Shown: positions 33,025 to 45,180 of the stretch, one piece after another
Numbering within the stretch: position 1 is the stretch's first letter
Layout: every line of letters starts with the position of its first letter
Source: Blastobasis lacticolella
Lineage: Eukaryota > Arthropoda > Insecta > Lepidoptera > Blastobasidae
Direction: 5' to 3'
Length of the DNA stretch: 64,000 nucleotides
Assembly (NCBI GenBank): GCA_905147135.1
Contig: LR990058.1
Coordinates: 16,281,349-16,345,348, forward strand
Position numbers and translations under genes: made by a program
The notes under the pieces: model-generated
What the model was told of the DNA's origin: nothing
What the model saw: the letters and a program-made list of their open reading frames with translations, nothing else
Database searches by the model: none

Positions 33025-33155
33025 TTTATTTATTTATTAGAAATTTCTTTTAGAAATAAGTAGTGCCTGTTGTGTCAGTTATGTCTATGTTATATCTCTG
33101 TATTTCTTAATTGTGTGCAATAAATTGTTAAATAAATAAATAAATAAACAAAAAG
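33025..33155 (+). mobile_element. Retroposon 3' tail ('gaaatttcttttagaaataa' family)
   Basis: 'aaatttcttttagaaataag' and 'gtgcaataaattgttaaata' followed by (AAAT)n. Similar tails at 60105-60255 and 61205-61325. Confidence 0.65.
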
Positions 33156-33174
33156 GTACAATGGCGGACTATTT

Positions 33175-33445
33175 TTTATGAGACTAGTTAGACATTTGAC
33201 CGCTATCTCACCGTCTGGTAGTAAGTGACGATGCGGCCGAAGATGGAGCATACCTGTATAGAATCAGCTTCACTCTAGCCTTGAAGGCGTCCAGATTATA
33301 ATGATCAGGAACACACTCGCTGACAATGTGTTCCATTCGCTAGCCGTACGCATTATAAAGGTTGAACCAAAGCGGCTCGTCGATAGAAGGAAGATCCACG
33401 ACATAAGGATGTAGCGTTCGCCCGACTGGTATGAAAAAAAGAGTT
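33175..33445 (-). mobile_element. LINE-B 3' fragment
   Basis: 'gacatttgaccgctatctca', 'gtgacgatgcggccgaagat' and 'ggcgtccagattataatgat' in reverse of the element's sense, then decayed coding sequence. Confidence 0.7.
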
Positions 33446-33484
33446 AAAAAAGGTAGGCATCATAGAGAAGTACGTACATAGGTA

Positions 33485-33747
33485 GAGCTCGTCTAGTCTA
33501 AAATGACGCGCCCCACTACTTAGTTAGTTGATTTCGATGTGTGAGTGCAAATATTAATAACGACACTTCATCTGTGTGGGAGCGTCGACTGCTCCAATCG
33601 AACGACGCGAGCTCCTACGTTGGTGTCTCACCGGCAACTGAATGACCAATTACAACGGCATTTGTGTATGTATTGCGTCCATATTTTAAACTGGCTTGTG
33701 TGCGTTAATGCGATAGTGGGGCGCGTCATTTTAGATTAGACGAGCTC
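33485..33747. mobile_element. MITE with 33-bp inverted ends and TA duplication
   Basis: 263 bp. Ends start GAGCTCGTCTAGTCTAAAAT and match in inverse orientation over about 33 bp with one mismatch. TA flanks both sides (33483-33484 and 33748-33749). It has no coding content; the TA target suggests a Tc1/mariner-type mobiliser. Confidence 0.8.
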
Positions 33748-33939
33748 TAATAATAATTGAACTACGTCGCGTTCTTAAAAAATGTACGATATATACCAGG
33801 TTTATAAGGTGTAAAGCCTCTGTCAATCCTGAGGAGCCTGCAGGTGCTCAACAACCTCCTTACCTATGTCTGTCGCCAAGCAACAATTCAATGTTTCGGT
33901 AATTCGGTAAAAATCGGTTTGAAGGATAGGGTAGCTAGT

Positions 33940-34125
33940 GCAGTTACAGGCTTAAGGCATTTCATCTTAGTCCTTACAGTGGCAACGCACCTGCGGTTCT
34001 GCATTTTTGTTACCTGCAACCGAAATGTATGAATAGTAGATGTTATGGGCGACAGTTACTACTTACCATCAGGTGGGCTGTCTGCCGGTTTGTCACTGCG
34101 TAAGTGTGTAGTATAAAAAAACGTA
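33940..34125 (+). repeat. Repeat R-J, copy
   Basis: 'ggcatttcatcttagtcctt', 'gcggttctgcatttttgtta' and 'ttaccatcaggtgggctgtc'. It also occurs at 63172-63330 and, in part, near 37160-37225. It is probably a LINE 3' end. Confidence 0.7.
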
Positions 34126-34714
34126 TGCAACACAACCTTATGACTCGAATTGATCCTCGACTTGAATTAAATTAAGAATTGAATTAAATCTCCCACAATC
34201 ACAGAATACAATACCACGTAATTGTAAAATAACATCGAAATTTTCATTTTCAATTTCAAATAATTTACGCCTCGCTTTTTAACGTAGACAATTAGTGCAC
34301 TTGGATCCTTTGTCTTCAGCTTTTGTATTTGAAAAATGCATTAGTGGCACGTATGTAGCAATCAGGGATTATAAATTGTTTCCCTTATCTTTCCACGTTT
34401 GAAGAACGGAATTAGTTTTTAATTGTACACAGGAAATTCACTTGTCGGGCCCGTAAACGATTGTTTTCCCAAGTATGGTGTGTTTTATTTTTGTACACGC
34501 GAGTACAAGCAATTTGTTCAGTTTTTATCTTGTTCTTCATTCGGAGTGTTGTGCTTGGTTATTTTGTTAGTTTAGGTATGGCTTTTTGGGTGGTTTTGCT
34601 AGTTGTTAGTTATTAAAGACAAGTGTATTTGGATCTAACATAATTACAACCTTTACGAGAGATAAATATGATAATGTAATTATTAGTATAATTGGACACG
34701 CCACTGGTCGCGTC

Positions 34715-35150
34715 CACAAGCACCGAAGGCCTAATGGTTAGCCGGTAGCATTCGTAAGAGACACAGAGTTCGATCCCTGGTGCCGCTATGTACGAATGCA
34801 TTTTTTTTATATTATGACAAGAAAGGCATTTGACCGCCATCTCACCTGTTGATAAGTGACGATGCGGCCGAAGATGAAGCACGCCCGTCCAAAACAGCCT
34901 ATTCACTCTAGCCATAAAGGCATCCAGAGTAATTTACATTAGTTGATCACTAACCGATACTAATACGGTGAGGGAAAACGTCATTGTGATGAAACCTACA
35001 TTGAATGTGAACTGGCTTCTGATGTATAACCATTATCCAATATGGTCAGGTTCCCCTATTAACTGTAATCCTAGATAATGGTCAGGACGGAGCCCGGGCC
35101 TTCGCGCGTGATTACACAACCGGGATATTGACGCCAAAATTTTTTTTTAC
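34715..35150 (+). mobile_element. SINE-1 interrupted by LINE-B
   Basis: The head 'cgaaggcctaatggttagcc' to 'tgccgctatgtacgaatgca' ends at 34800. The SINE continues at 34929 ('tacattagttgatcactaac ... gtcaggttcccc') after a LINE-B insert. Confidence 0.7.
34803..34928 (-). mobile_element. LINE-B 3' fragment inside SINE-1
   Basis: T-run, then 'aggcatttgaccgccatctc', 'gatgcggccgaagatgaagc' and 'taaaggcatccaga'. Confidence 0.7.
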
Positions 35151-37725
35151 TACAATTTTATTACAGCAAGGTCTGCTGGGAATGCATCCAGAGATATAAC
35201 GTTAAATCATCGGAGTACTAGTATGAGAGAACAAGAACAAAATGAGTAGATAAATAGATGCAACAACGAATAGTGATTAAGATCTATGAAAGTTTCTCGC
35301 TCATAGGTACCGATATTCGAAAGTGAAGTTATCCCCCGACCACATTTATTTTATTTTATGTATTATTTATTTACATTGTTTCGCAGGATACTCCCTAGAC
35401 GCCCTGGGTGGCGATAGTAGAAAGGAAACACACAGTGACATGTTGGCCGCCCCAGGGCCGGAGCACACCCACCCCATGCCGACAATACCGGGCAGAGTCG
35501 GACAGCGCCCGATAATGTCAAGTTCATCTGGACCACGCTCGACATACCGATTATATAATTATAATTATATCATACCTAAGAAAACTATCTAAAACTACAG
35601 CAAGAATAAGCCAGTCACCAAAGGCAGCCCCCCGTTCACGAGAATAACGCAGGGCCCAGCCATCAACCAATTCAACCACATTAGAAAGAAAAGAGCGACC
35701 CGGCCCCCTCGCGACGTCAGAAAAGAAAAACACTCTGTAACAACAACCCGTGAGCCCCATCAAATTACTGACACCTCGAATTATCCAGATAAATATCAAT
35801 GAAAACATCATCGTTCGGATCCGAAAGGCAGAACAATGAAATTCGATGCGTGCCATTTTAATAGCAGGCGTTTGTTTTAACAACGCATAACGGCTATCGG
35901 CCTTTGAGATCTGAGACGATCAGCAGTATGCAATTAGCCAAAGGATTGCTAAAAGCCCAGCCCGTGCTGTGCGCTTGCGCTTATCGGGCGGCCATCTTTG
36001 TTAAGGGGATGCGCTTCATACAAAATTTTTTTTTTCAGTCCTAGAGAAGTGCAGATAAACCAATAAGCAAGTAGGGCCGGAACGGTCCGCGCTCGACATT
36101 TATATAGGTACATTATACTTAAAAAATCTACCTGAATATTTCAATTTTTTATTCGAAGACAATTCCAATTATTATGTTAGTTATACGACAGACAAACAGG
36201 CAAGCGGGCCTATTGACACCAGTACTACCAGGTAGCTGCCAGTGCATTTGCTCACCTCTAAAAAGAGCTCTAAGGATCTGTTTATATGTCACCGCGTAGC
36301 AACCGTACACAAAACGTGTAGCAATGCGGTGAAGTGTCTATGCGTGTGTCACAGGGTGACTGTGCGGGGGCAAAACGGGCGGATTTTTACAAATAATAAA
36401 ATATTTGGGACAAATCGTGCAGAAATTGCGTACGAGCTCTTATAATACCTCTTGATCGATCTTATGTCTTATATTTCCCATTTCTCAATATTTCTTTTCT
36501 TTTCTATTCAGGAAATTCATGCCTCGAATTCGGTAGCGTCACTTTACCAAATTTTTCGAGCCCATTCGTCGAAATGCTATCGTCGTCCCATATCTGCTAC
36601 TAATTTATCTGACAGGTGAAGTGTTGTTCAACTTTTAATTGGTCAGCACCGAAAATTATTTGCATTGCATGCACCAGATTTGGGAGCGGCACTTTAATTT
36701 TATTAAGTCCTTGATTGTTATCTTGATGAGTAGAGACAAAGACATTTTGATTTACGACGTTATTTTTTTTATCTAAAGCGATAAGGAATCAAAATTCAGT
36801 TTCATGCCTAAAATGTTTAGTCGAAATTTTTATTTTTATAGCTCTGTAAATTATATACGACGTCCAGGATTATAGTATAGATTTATGATAGCTGTAACTA
36901 GTTTGTCCTGTCTATTTACCTAGTGTTTTAGACTTTTCAAGTGATGACGAAGTTTCAATTGTAGTCAGGAGTGCTCCACTGCAGTGAAGGCCCCTTTGTA
37001 ACCACCTGATCTGCCAAATCTTGACTATGGTCAAAGCGGACCCCCTATAACGCGCACGTGATCACAACCGGGATATTCATGTCAAGATGATTAGTCGGTA
37101 TGATTCCATACGGAATACTACTTGAAACTGAACTATAAAGTAGCCAGAGAAAATACCTACAGGCATTTTGTCTTAGCCTTTACAGCGAAAATGCACCAGC
37201 GATTCTGCATTTCTGTTAGCTGCAGACAATAATATGAGTAAATTTAAAACTTTTAAATGTTACGACTCCTTAATTTCAATGTCATATGCAAATCTCGAGA
37301 CTTTAAATGGATATGCCGATAATGTTTCTATAGGACACTATCGTTTATTGACAGCATTAAAATCTCTTTAAGGCTTTACGAGGTTAACGAACTCTTCACA
37401 AATCTCTGCGCCGCCACATCGCAAAAGAGCATCACACATTTTCGTTTATCACCGACAGTTTCTGACTATATTATCAGAGGATTGTTTGGGCTGTGGCGTT
37501 TTGCATGGTGCATCGGCATCGGTAGGAAAACAAAGTGCAAGGGCCAACATGCAAATATTGGTTTTGCGATTTAAGAGCTGTGATTAATTATATGTCAAAG
37601 TTTATTGTCTTGGGGTGTTTGTGCTTACGGTAAACAGTTTGTTTGTATTGCAAGTACTTTGAAGGATGGGATCGTGATTCTGTTGACTTATGCGTGTGCA
37701 AGGATAATGCTATATGTGTAGATAC
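35151..37725. other. No gene seen
   Basis: Mixed sequence. A 110-codon minus-strand frame at 35551-35883 is unrecognised, and R-J-like sequence lies near 37160-37225. SINE-1-tail-like 'gatctgccaaatcttgacta' occurs near 37010. Confidence 0.35.
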
Positions 37726-37729
37726 GTTT

Positions 37730-38010
37730 ATCATCATCACAGCCCATAACAATCCACTGCAGAACTTAGGGCCTCTCCCACGAATAGGGGAGGTTAGTGC
37801 CATAGTCTCCACGCTTGGCAGGCGGGTTGGAGATCGCAGTGTTGTAAATATAACAATGGAAAACACTGTTGCCCATTGTCCAGCCTACGGAGAATCTAAA
37901 TCTTTGCCACGGAAATGTTAGTCGTCTTGTACGACACCCACGAGTGTAAGAGGTTTGTGCTATTCTACTCTGCAGGACATCACACGGCCAATCTGATACC
38001 TTTATCGTAG
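37730..38010 (-). repeat. Repeat R-E, copy
   Basis: 'aacaatccactgcagaactt', 'ggcgggttggagatcgcagt' and 'gtacgacacccacgagtgta'. Confidence 0.75.
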
Positions 38011-38049
38011 GAATCTATAATTGGCTAAGAAATTTATAACAATATAAAT

Positions 38050-38405
38050 AATATTCCGAGTGGCGAGTGGTTAAGGTATCAGCTCGTAAGCGAGAGGTAC
38101 CGGGTTCGAACTGCTTTCATCTACCTACAACTCTATGCTGAGTTATGTGTTTCTATGTTGTGCTTTTTGTGAATGCTGACCGATGCTCTTACGGTAAGGG
38201 GAACACATCGTGATAAAACCTGCACATTCAGACAACTGAATGTGTAACCATGATCCAAGCTGGTCAGGTTCCCCTGGGAGCACGTTCACCGAGCTCAGAT
38301 GACAGTCGGTTTTCTGTAACTATCTGATCTGCCAAATCCTGGATTTTGGTCAAAGCGGACCCCGGGCCCTCGTGCGTGAGAGTACAACCAGGACATTAAC
38401 GCCAA
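38050..38405 (+). mobile_element. SINE-1
   Basis: Head 'gagtggcgagtggttaaggt' with B-box-like 'gggttcgaac', then 'gatgctcttacggtaagg', 'atgatccaagctggtcaggt', ending 'gacattaacgccaa'. Confidence 0.8.
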
Positions 38406-38419
38406 GTTAATTATTATTT

Positions 38420-38640
38420 AGTGGATTTTGTGCAGAATAACTTCTCCCGCATCTGTCTTCGGAGAGTCTTTGATTTCTTTGGTCACATTACCAGAAAGAG
38501 CGTCGACAACCTAGAAAAGCTGTGTCTAACGGGCAAAGTGGAGCGATCATGGTCGAGAGGAGGCCGAAGTCCTATGCGCTGGTCGGATAAAATTTGCTCA
38601 ACGCTATCCACATGGCGCTGAATAGTCCACGAAAAAGTAC
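38420..38640 (+). mobile_element. RTE-like LINE C-terminal fragment
   Basis: A 66-codon frame reads 'RRVFDFFGHITRKSVDNLEK', then 'GKVERSWSRGGRSPMRWSD', the conserved C-terminus of RTE-type LINE proteins. It is truncated at the 5' side. Confidence 0.75.
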
Positions 38641-39021
38641 TTCAGCGAGGTCACGACCCTCAGCATGAGGAGATACGACGCAAGGAGAAGGGGAGTGCAA
38701 GTAAACCATACGCACCATAGAGAGACTCGATGTGGAGAGCTTTGACATAGCGGCTACAATTCCTCGTATGCTGTTATAATCGTCAATACATACATAATAG
38801 TAACAATTCTTAATTAGGTCAACGCACGACATAAGGTTACAAGCTTATGTTTTATTTTTAGACCGACCCCAGATAAAATATTACCCTGAAAATACTTACT
38901 TTAATATTTAATTAGGTTACTACGGAAATACTAATTCTATTAGACGTTCTGGTTCACAATTGCGATAAACTTGTGTCCGTTTTGCTTTATCGGGAAACGT
39001 TAAACAAAATAAAGTTTAATT

Positions 39022-39245
39022 GTCGACCTGAGTGGTTCAGTGGTCTGCCACGCAAGAGGTCCCGGGTTCGATTCCCGGCCGGGCAGAAATTGAAATGATG
39101 AATTTTAATTTCTGTTACGGGTCTGGGTGTTCTATAATAAGTATGTATTTAAAAAAAAAGTATATAAGTAGTTTATCAGTTATCTAGCACCCATAACACT
39201 TAGCTTACTTTGGGGCTAGATGGCGCTGTGTGAATTTGTCCACGA
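39022..39245 (+). mobile_element. SINE-2
   Basis: 'gacctgagtggttcagtggt', B-box-like 'gggttcgattcccggccggg', and body ending 'tagatggcgctgtgtgaatt'. Confidence 0.85.
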
Positions 39246-39329
39246 TTATTTATTATTTATTTATTGATTATTTTTGTATACCTACTCATTTTTTTTCATC
39301 AATGAATATTTTAGTTAATGTTTTATCAG

Positions 39330-39425
39330 GTTTGGATCAGCAAATGGGTAAGCCTCGCTATCCAAAGGGGCAACGCGGCCAGCCTTCTGGGCACCTTTCC
39401 GAATTCGGTGGACCTGGGTTAATTT
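39330..39425 (+). mobile_element. Possible LINE scrap
   Basis: One frame reads WISKWVSLAIQRGNAASLLG then a stop, a phrase I associate with decayed LINE tails. Weak. Confidence 0.35.
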
Positions 39426-39500
39426 TTTTATTTGAAGGTTACTTAGAAGGGCAGGGCCTTTTTTTCGCAGGCAAGGTCGTATTTTAAATTTGTTGTATTG

Positions 39501-40171
39501 TACGAGGGTTGCCTTTTATATTTCGTGATTAGAGAACAAAAACAAAAATCAATCATCTAAAATCGCTTTATTGTTTTTCAAAATATTCCCCATTAAAATC
39601 TATACACTTTTGCATGCGTTTGAACCAATTGTCGAAGCACTTTTGCCACTCTGATTGGGCTATCTCCAAAACAAATTTGATGACGATTGACAAATTGTGT
39701 GGGATCCAACGCGAACTAATTATTTTGACAGTCAAATGTTCATGCAATATTGAATGTATGCTGGTCCCACTAATGCCTAAGGTTGCCTCAATCTCACGAT
39801 AGGTCACATGACGATCTTCCAATATCATTTCGCGCACAGCATCAATGGTTTCCGGAACAACAACTGATTTTGGACGACCTTCACGAAATTCGTCTTGGAT
39901 TGAAGTACGACCTCGGTTGAATTCACCATACCATCGATAAACACTGGTCCTTGATGGAGCTTCATCGCCAAAAATTTAATTAAGTTTTTCGATGCACTGT
40001 TGTTGAGTTAATCCACGTCGAAAGTTGTAAACAACACTAATAGCGCTCGTATGTCAAAACGTTCTGAGTACGTATAACCTCAAAAATGACAAACTTTACG
40101 ATACAGCTGTCAGTTGCCAGATTGCACCACTAGGGTTGTCCAATCCCGAAATATAAAAGGCAACCCTCGTA
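39501..40171 (-). mobile_element. Mariner-like element, internally deleted
   Basis: Terminal inverted repeats begin TACGAGGGTTGCCTTTTATA at both ends, over 25 bp perfect, with TA at the outer edges. Read on the minus strand, the transposase starts near 40050 with helix-turn-helix sequence, has a stop near 39978 and continues 'SRTSVYRWYGEF' and 'ILEDRHVTYREIEATLGIS'; it then jumps at about 39650 from N-terminal to C-terminal sequence ('WFKRMQKCIDFNGEYFEKQ', ending 39568). The catalytic DDD region is gone, so the element cannot move itself. At 671 bp it is about half the usual 1.3 kb. Confidence 0.88.
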
Positions 40172-40555
40172 TTACTTTAAGGTGTTGTTCAATAAATTTT
40201 ATATCGTTGCTTGTATTCTAGAGTTTGGGATGGAATTTATCCACGGGAACAAGGTAAACTATTACTAATAAATAAATAAACTTATAACAGAGAGTCACGC
40301 AAATAAAGTTGTGGACATAAGCTATTTAAGAGGAGTACCAGAAACCAATATCTACGCTTGTAGTTTGTCAGATTATCGTTAAAATTGTTGTTTTAAAGTT
40401 ACATGTGATTTAAAGTTTGTTTGAAATGTTGCGTTATAGGTTACGATCAAACTTTTTTTTTTATAATTGGACTAATCCAGGCATTAACTACATTTGTATG
40501 GAGTGCTAGCGTTAAATCATCATCATCATCTCAGTGGTAGGAAACCCACTGCTTT
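40172..40555. other. No gene seen
   Basis: AT-rich flank of the mariner element with a 'catcatcatc' run. Confidence 0.4.
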
Positions 40556-40559
40556 TTTT

Positions 40560-40815
40560 TATGTTACACGGCAGACAAATAGGCAAGCGTGCCACCTGAT
40601 GGAAAGTGGTCACCGCCGCCTATGGACTGATGTCCATAGGCAATACCAGGGGAGTCACCAATGCGTTGCCCGCCTCTGAAGAGACCTCTAATATACCTCT
40701 TGAACGATCCCATGTCATAGTCCAAAGGAAACACTGTGTCTGGGAGCTCAGTCCACATCCGAATCGTACGAGCGAGAAACGTTCTTTCGAACTGCTGAAC
40801 AAATACCTTCCGCTA
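40560..40815 (-). mobile_element. LINE-C 3' fragment
   Basis: Reverse copy: 'gccacctgatggaaagtggt', 'cgatcccatgtcatagtcca' and 'catccgaatcgtacgagcga'. Confidence 0.8.
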
Positions 40816-40839
40816 CGCCTTCCATACCAGTCTACACTA

Positions 40840-41005
40840 TGTCTCTTCGATCCATCGACTTCTTACATTATTAACAAGGTCGTCCATTATATGGGGGGAG
40901 GGGTGTCCCACGCTGCGACTGCCGGTATGTTGTCGGCCCTTGAAAACCTTTCGGCCATCGGTTCTGCAAGATATGTGGTATATGTGGCCATGTGGTGTCC
41001 GGCAG
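40840..41005 (-). mobile_element. RTE-like LINE C-terminal fragment
   Basis: Minus strand reads 'CRTDGRKVFKGRQHTGSRSV' and 'PHIMDDLVNNVRSRWI', a decayed relative of the 27275 fragment. Confidence 0.55.
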
Positions 41006-41245
41006 AGTAGAATAGCACAAACCCCTGACACTCGTGAGTGTCGTACAAGGCGACTAATGTTTTCGAGGCAAAAGATCAAGAGTCTCCGTAGTCTGGAAAA
41101 TGGGCAGCAGCATTTTCCATTGTTATATTTAAACACTGCGATCTCCAACCCGCCTGCCAAGCGTGGAGATTATGGCAATAACCTCCCCTTTCGTGGGAGA
41201 GGCCCTAAGTCCTGCAGTGGACTGTTGTGATGGGCTGGTGACGTG
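41005..41245 (+). repeat. Repeat R-E, copy
   Basis: 'gagtgtcgtacaaggcgact', 'gcgatctccaacccgcctgc' and 'gtcctgcagtggactgttgt'. Confidence 0.75.
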
Positions 41246-41790
41246 GTATAGGGATACCACGACTTCAGGTTACTTTGACACATTGCGGACTAAATTTATT
41301 TCACTCGCAATAATAAACTATATACCTAGAGGAAATATAACTCGACGCTATTCAGTATTCTATAACCTTAATAAGCCGCCTTAATTGTTGTACACCATTT
41401 AAAATTAGTTGGTTTATACTGTCTAACTTAGGTGTCAACGTCTACTACGTCAAATGTTGACACAAGGAGGTATTTTTCTGAAACGTCATTATTCTAATTT
41501 TACCATAGGGCCATGTTAGTTTCTTTTTCCGTCACGTTCCTTATTATCCGTGTCGCATTGTTGGTGGCATTTGAATACTGTCATATAATACTACATGCTT
41601 CCGGTGTTGCTACATAAAACGCAGAACTAGCGCCACCATTGACAGGTCACCTCTGTCGCTGGTCAAGCTAATAAGTTTTTGAGCCTAAGATCGATATTAA
41701 TATTAAGAAGAACATATGATACTGGCACGTTTTTTCATCTTAATACACTGTCTTTTGTTTTTTCTCACAATATTTGTGATCTAATTACTA
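41246..41790. other. No gene seen
   Basis: AT-rich; nothing recognised. Confidence 0.4.
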
Positions 41791-41794
41791 AACA

Positions 41795-41870
41795 CTACAC
41801 GGGATTCGATCCCGGTACCTCTCGCTTACAAGTCGGCTACCTTAACCACTTGGCCACCGAATTGGCCTTG
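41795..41870 (-). mobile_element. SINE-1 head only
   Basis: 'cgggattcgatcccggtacc' (B box reversed) to 'ccttaaccacttggccaccg' (A box reversed), tRNA-like part without body. Confidence 0.7.
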
Positions 41871-42149
41871 GCCTTAATTATGCCGAATCCATACATGATC
41901 TACTAATAGTTTGAGTCTATAGAACAATTTAAGTATTATACTTAATAACTGACCTACTACTTTTCTGATAACTCGTAAAATAAAATTATAAAGTAAACGG
42001 AAAACGAGATAAGTGTGAAATATAATTGCGCTAGAGGGTTCTTCTTGGTATTCTTAGATACACTTAAATAGTAACGTGCGTTACATATTATTTATATATT
42101 TATTTACAGAAATTGTAAAATAACAGTTAAATAAAATAAATAAATTATC

Positions 42150-42395
42150 GTGGACAAATTCACACAGCGCCATCTAGCCCCAAACTAAGCAAAGCTTGTA
42201 CTATGGGTGCTAGCTAACTGATATACTACTTATAATATACTTTTAATTACATACTTATTATACATAGAACACCCAGACCCGTAGCAGAAATTAAATTCAT
42301 CATTGAAATTTCTGCCCGGCCGGGAATCGAACCCGGGACCTCATGCGTGGCTGACTGGCTTGTTGACCACTGAACCACTCAGGTCGTCAGTTATG
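42150..42395 (-). mobile_element. SINE-2
   Basis: 'gcgccatctagccccaaact', 'cccggccgggaatcgaaccc' and 'gaaccactcaggtcgtcagt'. Nearly full length. Confidence 0.85.
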
Positions 42396-42469
42396 TATGT
42401 ATTGTACTGCGTGCAGTCTTATAGTCAATAAGTTGACCTGCTTGCTTGTCTGCCTCCCTCTCGTCGTCG

Positions 42470-42565
42470 TCATTATCTTGGCGTTAATCTCCCGGTTATG
42501 CTCTGACGCGGGAGGGTTCGGGATCCGCCTTCACAATGGTCCAGGATCTTCAGATCAAGGCCTCG
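42470..42565 (-). mobile_element. SINE-1 tail fragment
   Basis: 'ttggcgttaatctcccggtt' and 'ggatccgccttcacaatggt' match reversed SINE-1 ends. Confidence 0.6.
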
Positions 42566-42911
42566 ACTTCGCTAATTGAGTTGGTTTGATAGAATTTTAA
42601 ACGACAATTTCGTATGCAGAGCAAGGGACCCTGAATATATTCACAGAACCTACTTAGAGTCCTGTTGATCGCGTGTCCGTTTCGCGTGCTGCCAACACAG
42701 AGTGCTGGTGGCATGGTAATTAATATTTATTAATTTAATTACACGTTTCATTACTCTATGTAGAGTATTGTAGAGCCACCTGATAGGGCACAGGGTTTCT
42801 GACGCGTTAACGGTAATTAGGGACCTTCAAGTGTTTCGATTAATTGCTCCTCGAATGTTAATTATTGCGGAAAATATTTTTTTTTCATTACTAATTATAA
42901 TAGTTTTAAGA

Positions 42912-43075
42912 TGAGCGTCGGTGGCTTAATGGTTGAAGGATCTGAGGTATCCGAGGTACCGGGTTCAAATCCCAGTTCCACCATGTCCTAATGACTCTTT
43001 ATTAAGGTATGCAAAACATCGTGATGAAATCTGCACATTCAGGAATGAATGAATGCGAATGAATGTGTAACCATG
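42912..43075 (+). mobile_element. SINE-1 fragment
   Basis: 'gagcgtcggtggcttaatgg', B-box-like 'gggttcaaatccc', and 'atcgtgatgaaatctgcaca'. Confidence 0.7.
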
Positions 43076-43079
43076 ATTC

Positions 43080-43565
43080 AATCTGATAGCAGGGTCAAGT
43101 TAACCATGTTACAAAACAACCAATGTTAGATAACTATCATCAAAACTGGTCAGGTATCCCTGATACCAAGGTCACGGCGGTCAGGTGCCTGAATATGCAG
43201 GTTTCATCACTATGATTTCCCTCAAAGTAAGAGCATCGGGTAAGCGATGTGTGAGTTATGCACATTAGAGCATAATTACACGCACACTAAGGTTGTGGAA
43301 TGTACTACCTGGAAAGGCTTTCCCTGGAGAGTACAACATGGAGTTCTTCAAGAAAGGGGTTAAAAGGTTTCTACGGGGACAGCAACGCGTATGTGATGCC
43401 CCTGGTATTGCAAACGTCCATAGGCTGCAGTGACTGCTTACCATCAGGCAGGCCGTAAGCTTGTTTGCCACCTAGGTGGTATAAAAAAAATTAAGAAAAG
43501 TGTCATTGGTACACGGCAGCACTGGGATTCGAACCTGGTACCTGTCGCTACGAGCCGGACCCCCT
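43080..43565 (-). mobile_element. SINE-1 interrupted by LINE-A
   Basis: Reversed SINE-1 body runs to about 43275 ('gtgagttatgcacattagag') and its tRNA-like head appears at 43505 ('ggcagcactgggattcgaac'), with LINE-A between. Confidence 0.65.
43280..43490 (+). mobile_element. LINE-A 3' fragment inside SINE-1
   Basis: 'ggttgtggaatgtactacct', 'catggagttcttcaagaaag', and tail 'cttgtttgccacctaggtgg' with an A-run. Confidence 0.8.
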
Positions 43566-44029
43566 CGACGTCTCAATATTTAAGTAATCATTAAAAATAA
43601 CATTAAAGAAAGACATTAACAGATCAAATAAAAGCAGAAATAAGCAGGCAGGTGTTTGCAATTAAAACAATTTCACTGTTCAATGCCTTTGAAGGCTGAT
43701 ATAATTTGTTTTTGCCTAGTATACAACACGCAATTTCTTTGCCCTTTATTACATTGTAATAACGGCTATAATCCATTGACAACGACGTTTTACAAAGTAC
43801 TTAATTGTATTTTGTGCCGTGACAACTTAAGTAACAAGAGTGCTAATCGAAGGAATAAATCTATTAGTAAATAGACAGGAATTATGATTAGATCTAGCTA
43901 GTGTCGACGCTCTGTCGCGTCCATCGTTATTGCAAAAATATAATAACTAATGTAGAGAATTCATCCAAGTGTTTTTATTTCACCAATCTGTTTGTTTTCA
44001 CGCATTTTATATTTCTTTGAATGAATGAA

Positions 44030-44160
44030 TAACGCTTTATTGCACAATCAAAAGTATACAATGGGTAACTTAAATTAACAGCAGGAGAAGCAACAGGCGG
44101 CCTTATCGCTTAAAGCGATTTCTTCAAGGCAACCTTTTTTAGGTAGTTAACTGTTGACAG
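44030..44160 (-). mobile_element. Repeat R-K, LINE 3' hairpin
   Basis: 'ggcggccttatcgcttaaag' and 'gctttattgcacaatcaaaa' are the reverse of the copy at 51355-51475. It contains the palindrome 'atcgcttaaagcgat'. Confidence 0.65.
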
Positions 44161-44574
44161 AAGTGCAAGATAAGGAAATAGGCTGAGAGTAAGCACGTTC
44201 AACAAAAAGACATAGTGGTGTAATTTTAAATAATACTAATAAAACAATAGATAAATTTATATACCTAGCATAATACTATAAATACATATTTAAAAACAGA
44301 ATAGTAGAGAGTAAGGTTTATCTGGAATGATATACGAGTATAGCACACATATAAGGTTATCACCCAACAAGAGTTATGAGAAGCAATAGACTGTGGACCT
44401 TTACTAGTGGACCTGGCGCGACTTCGTTCGCGTACACCTTCTTTATATCTACCTACCCTTTTTTTCTTGCTTACAAACCTTCCTCTTGAATGACTATATT
44501 GCGTAGTTTACAATATCTAAGAGTAACGGAAAGCGACTTTGTTTTACACTATGTATAGATAAATGAGAGGCTAC

Positions 44575-44690
44575 TCTCGACGTCCGAATGGGAAACGTCA
44601 AGTGGAACGTCCTAGATTCCGCTGGCTGGATGAACTGCTGAAGGATCTATCCGAGCTTCAGAAGCCGTGAAAGAAGGAAACCAATCAGGA
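44575..44690 (+). mobile_element. RTE-like LINE C-terminal fragment
   Basis: Reads 'RPNGKRQVERPRFRWLDELL', similar in style to LINE C-termini; short and isolated. Confidence 0.4.
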
Positions 44691-44994
44691 AATTTTAATT
44701 TCCATTATAATTGTGATACCCTTTGCTACCCTAGATACATACTCATGCCCATACCCGTATCTCACAGGGGTAGGCAGAGACTGTCGAGTAAAACACGCTA
44801 AGCTCCTGACACACCTCTTTGGCCTCTTCCACATTCAGATAAATTTATACATCTAACCAATTTCTACTAATTGTTAAGAATAACTGGGGTACAAGGTCAT
44901 ATAACTTAACTTAAAGTAATAACCTAAGCTAACTGACAGAAAAATTCGGTTAAACCCCGACTAAGTTTACTTGAACTCAATTATTTCCTATACT

Positions 44995-45180
44995 ACAAAA
45001 CCGATTTAATTGAAACAAAGCTGAGAACCATTCCGATTAAACTGGCTTTCAAACAGCGAGAACCGTATCTAAATAGATCCATCCGTTCGATGTGTATCTG
45101 TGGTTTTGTCCGACAGATAACAAAACCACAGACACACATATCATACTTATAACACCTCTCTGTTTTCGTCGTGGGTTGAA
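44995..45180 (-). repeat. Repeat R-H, copy
   Basis: 'aaaccgatttaattgaaaca', 'gattaaactggctttcaaac' and a local hairpin around 'tctgtggttttgt' / 'acaaaaccacaga' at about 45097-45135. Confidence 0.6.
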
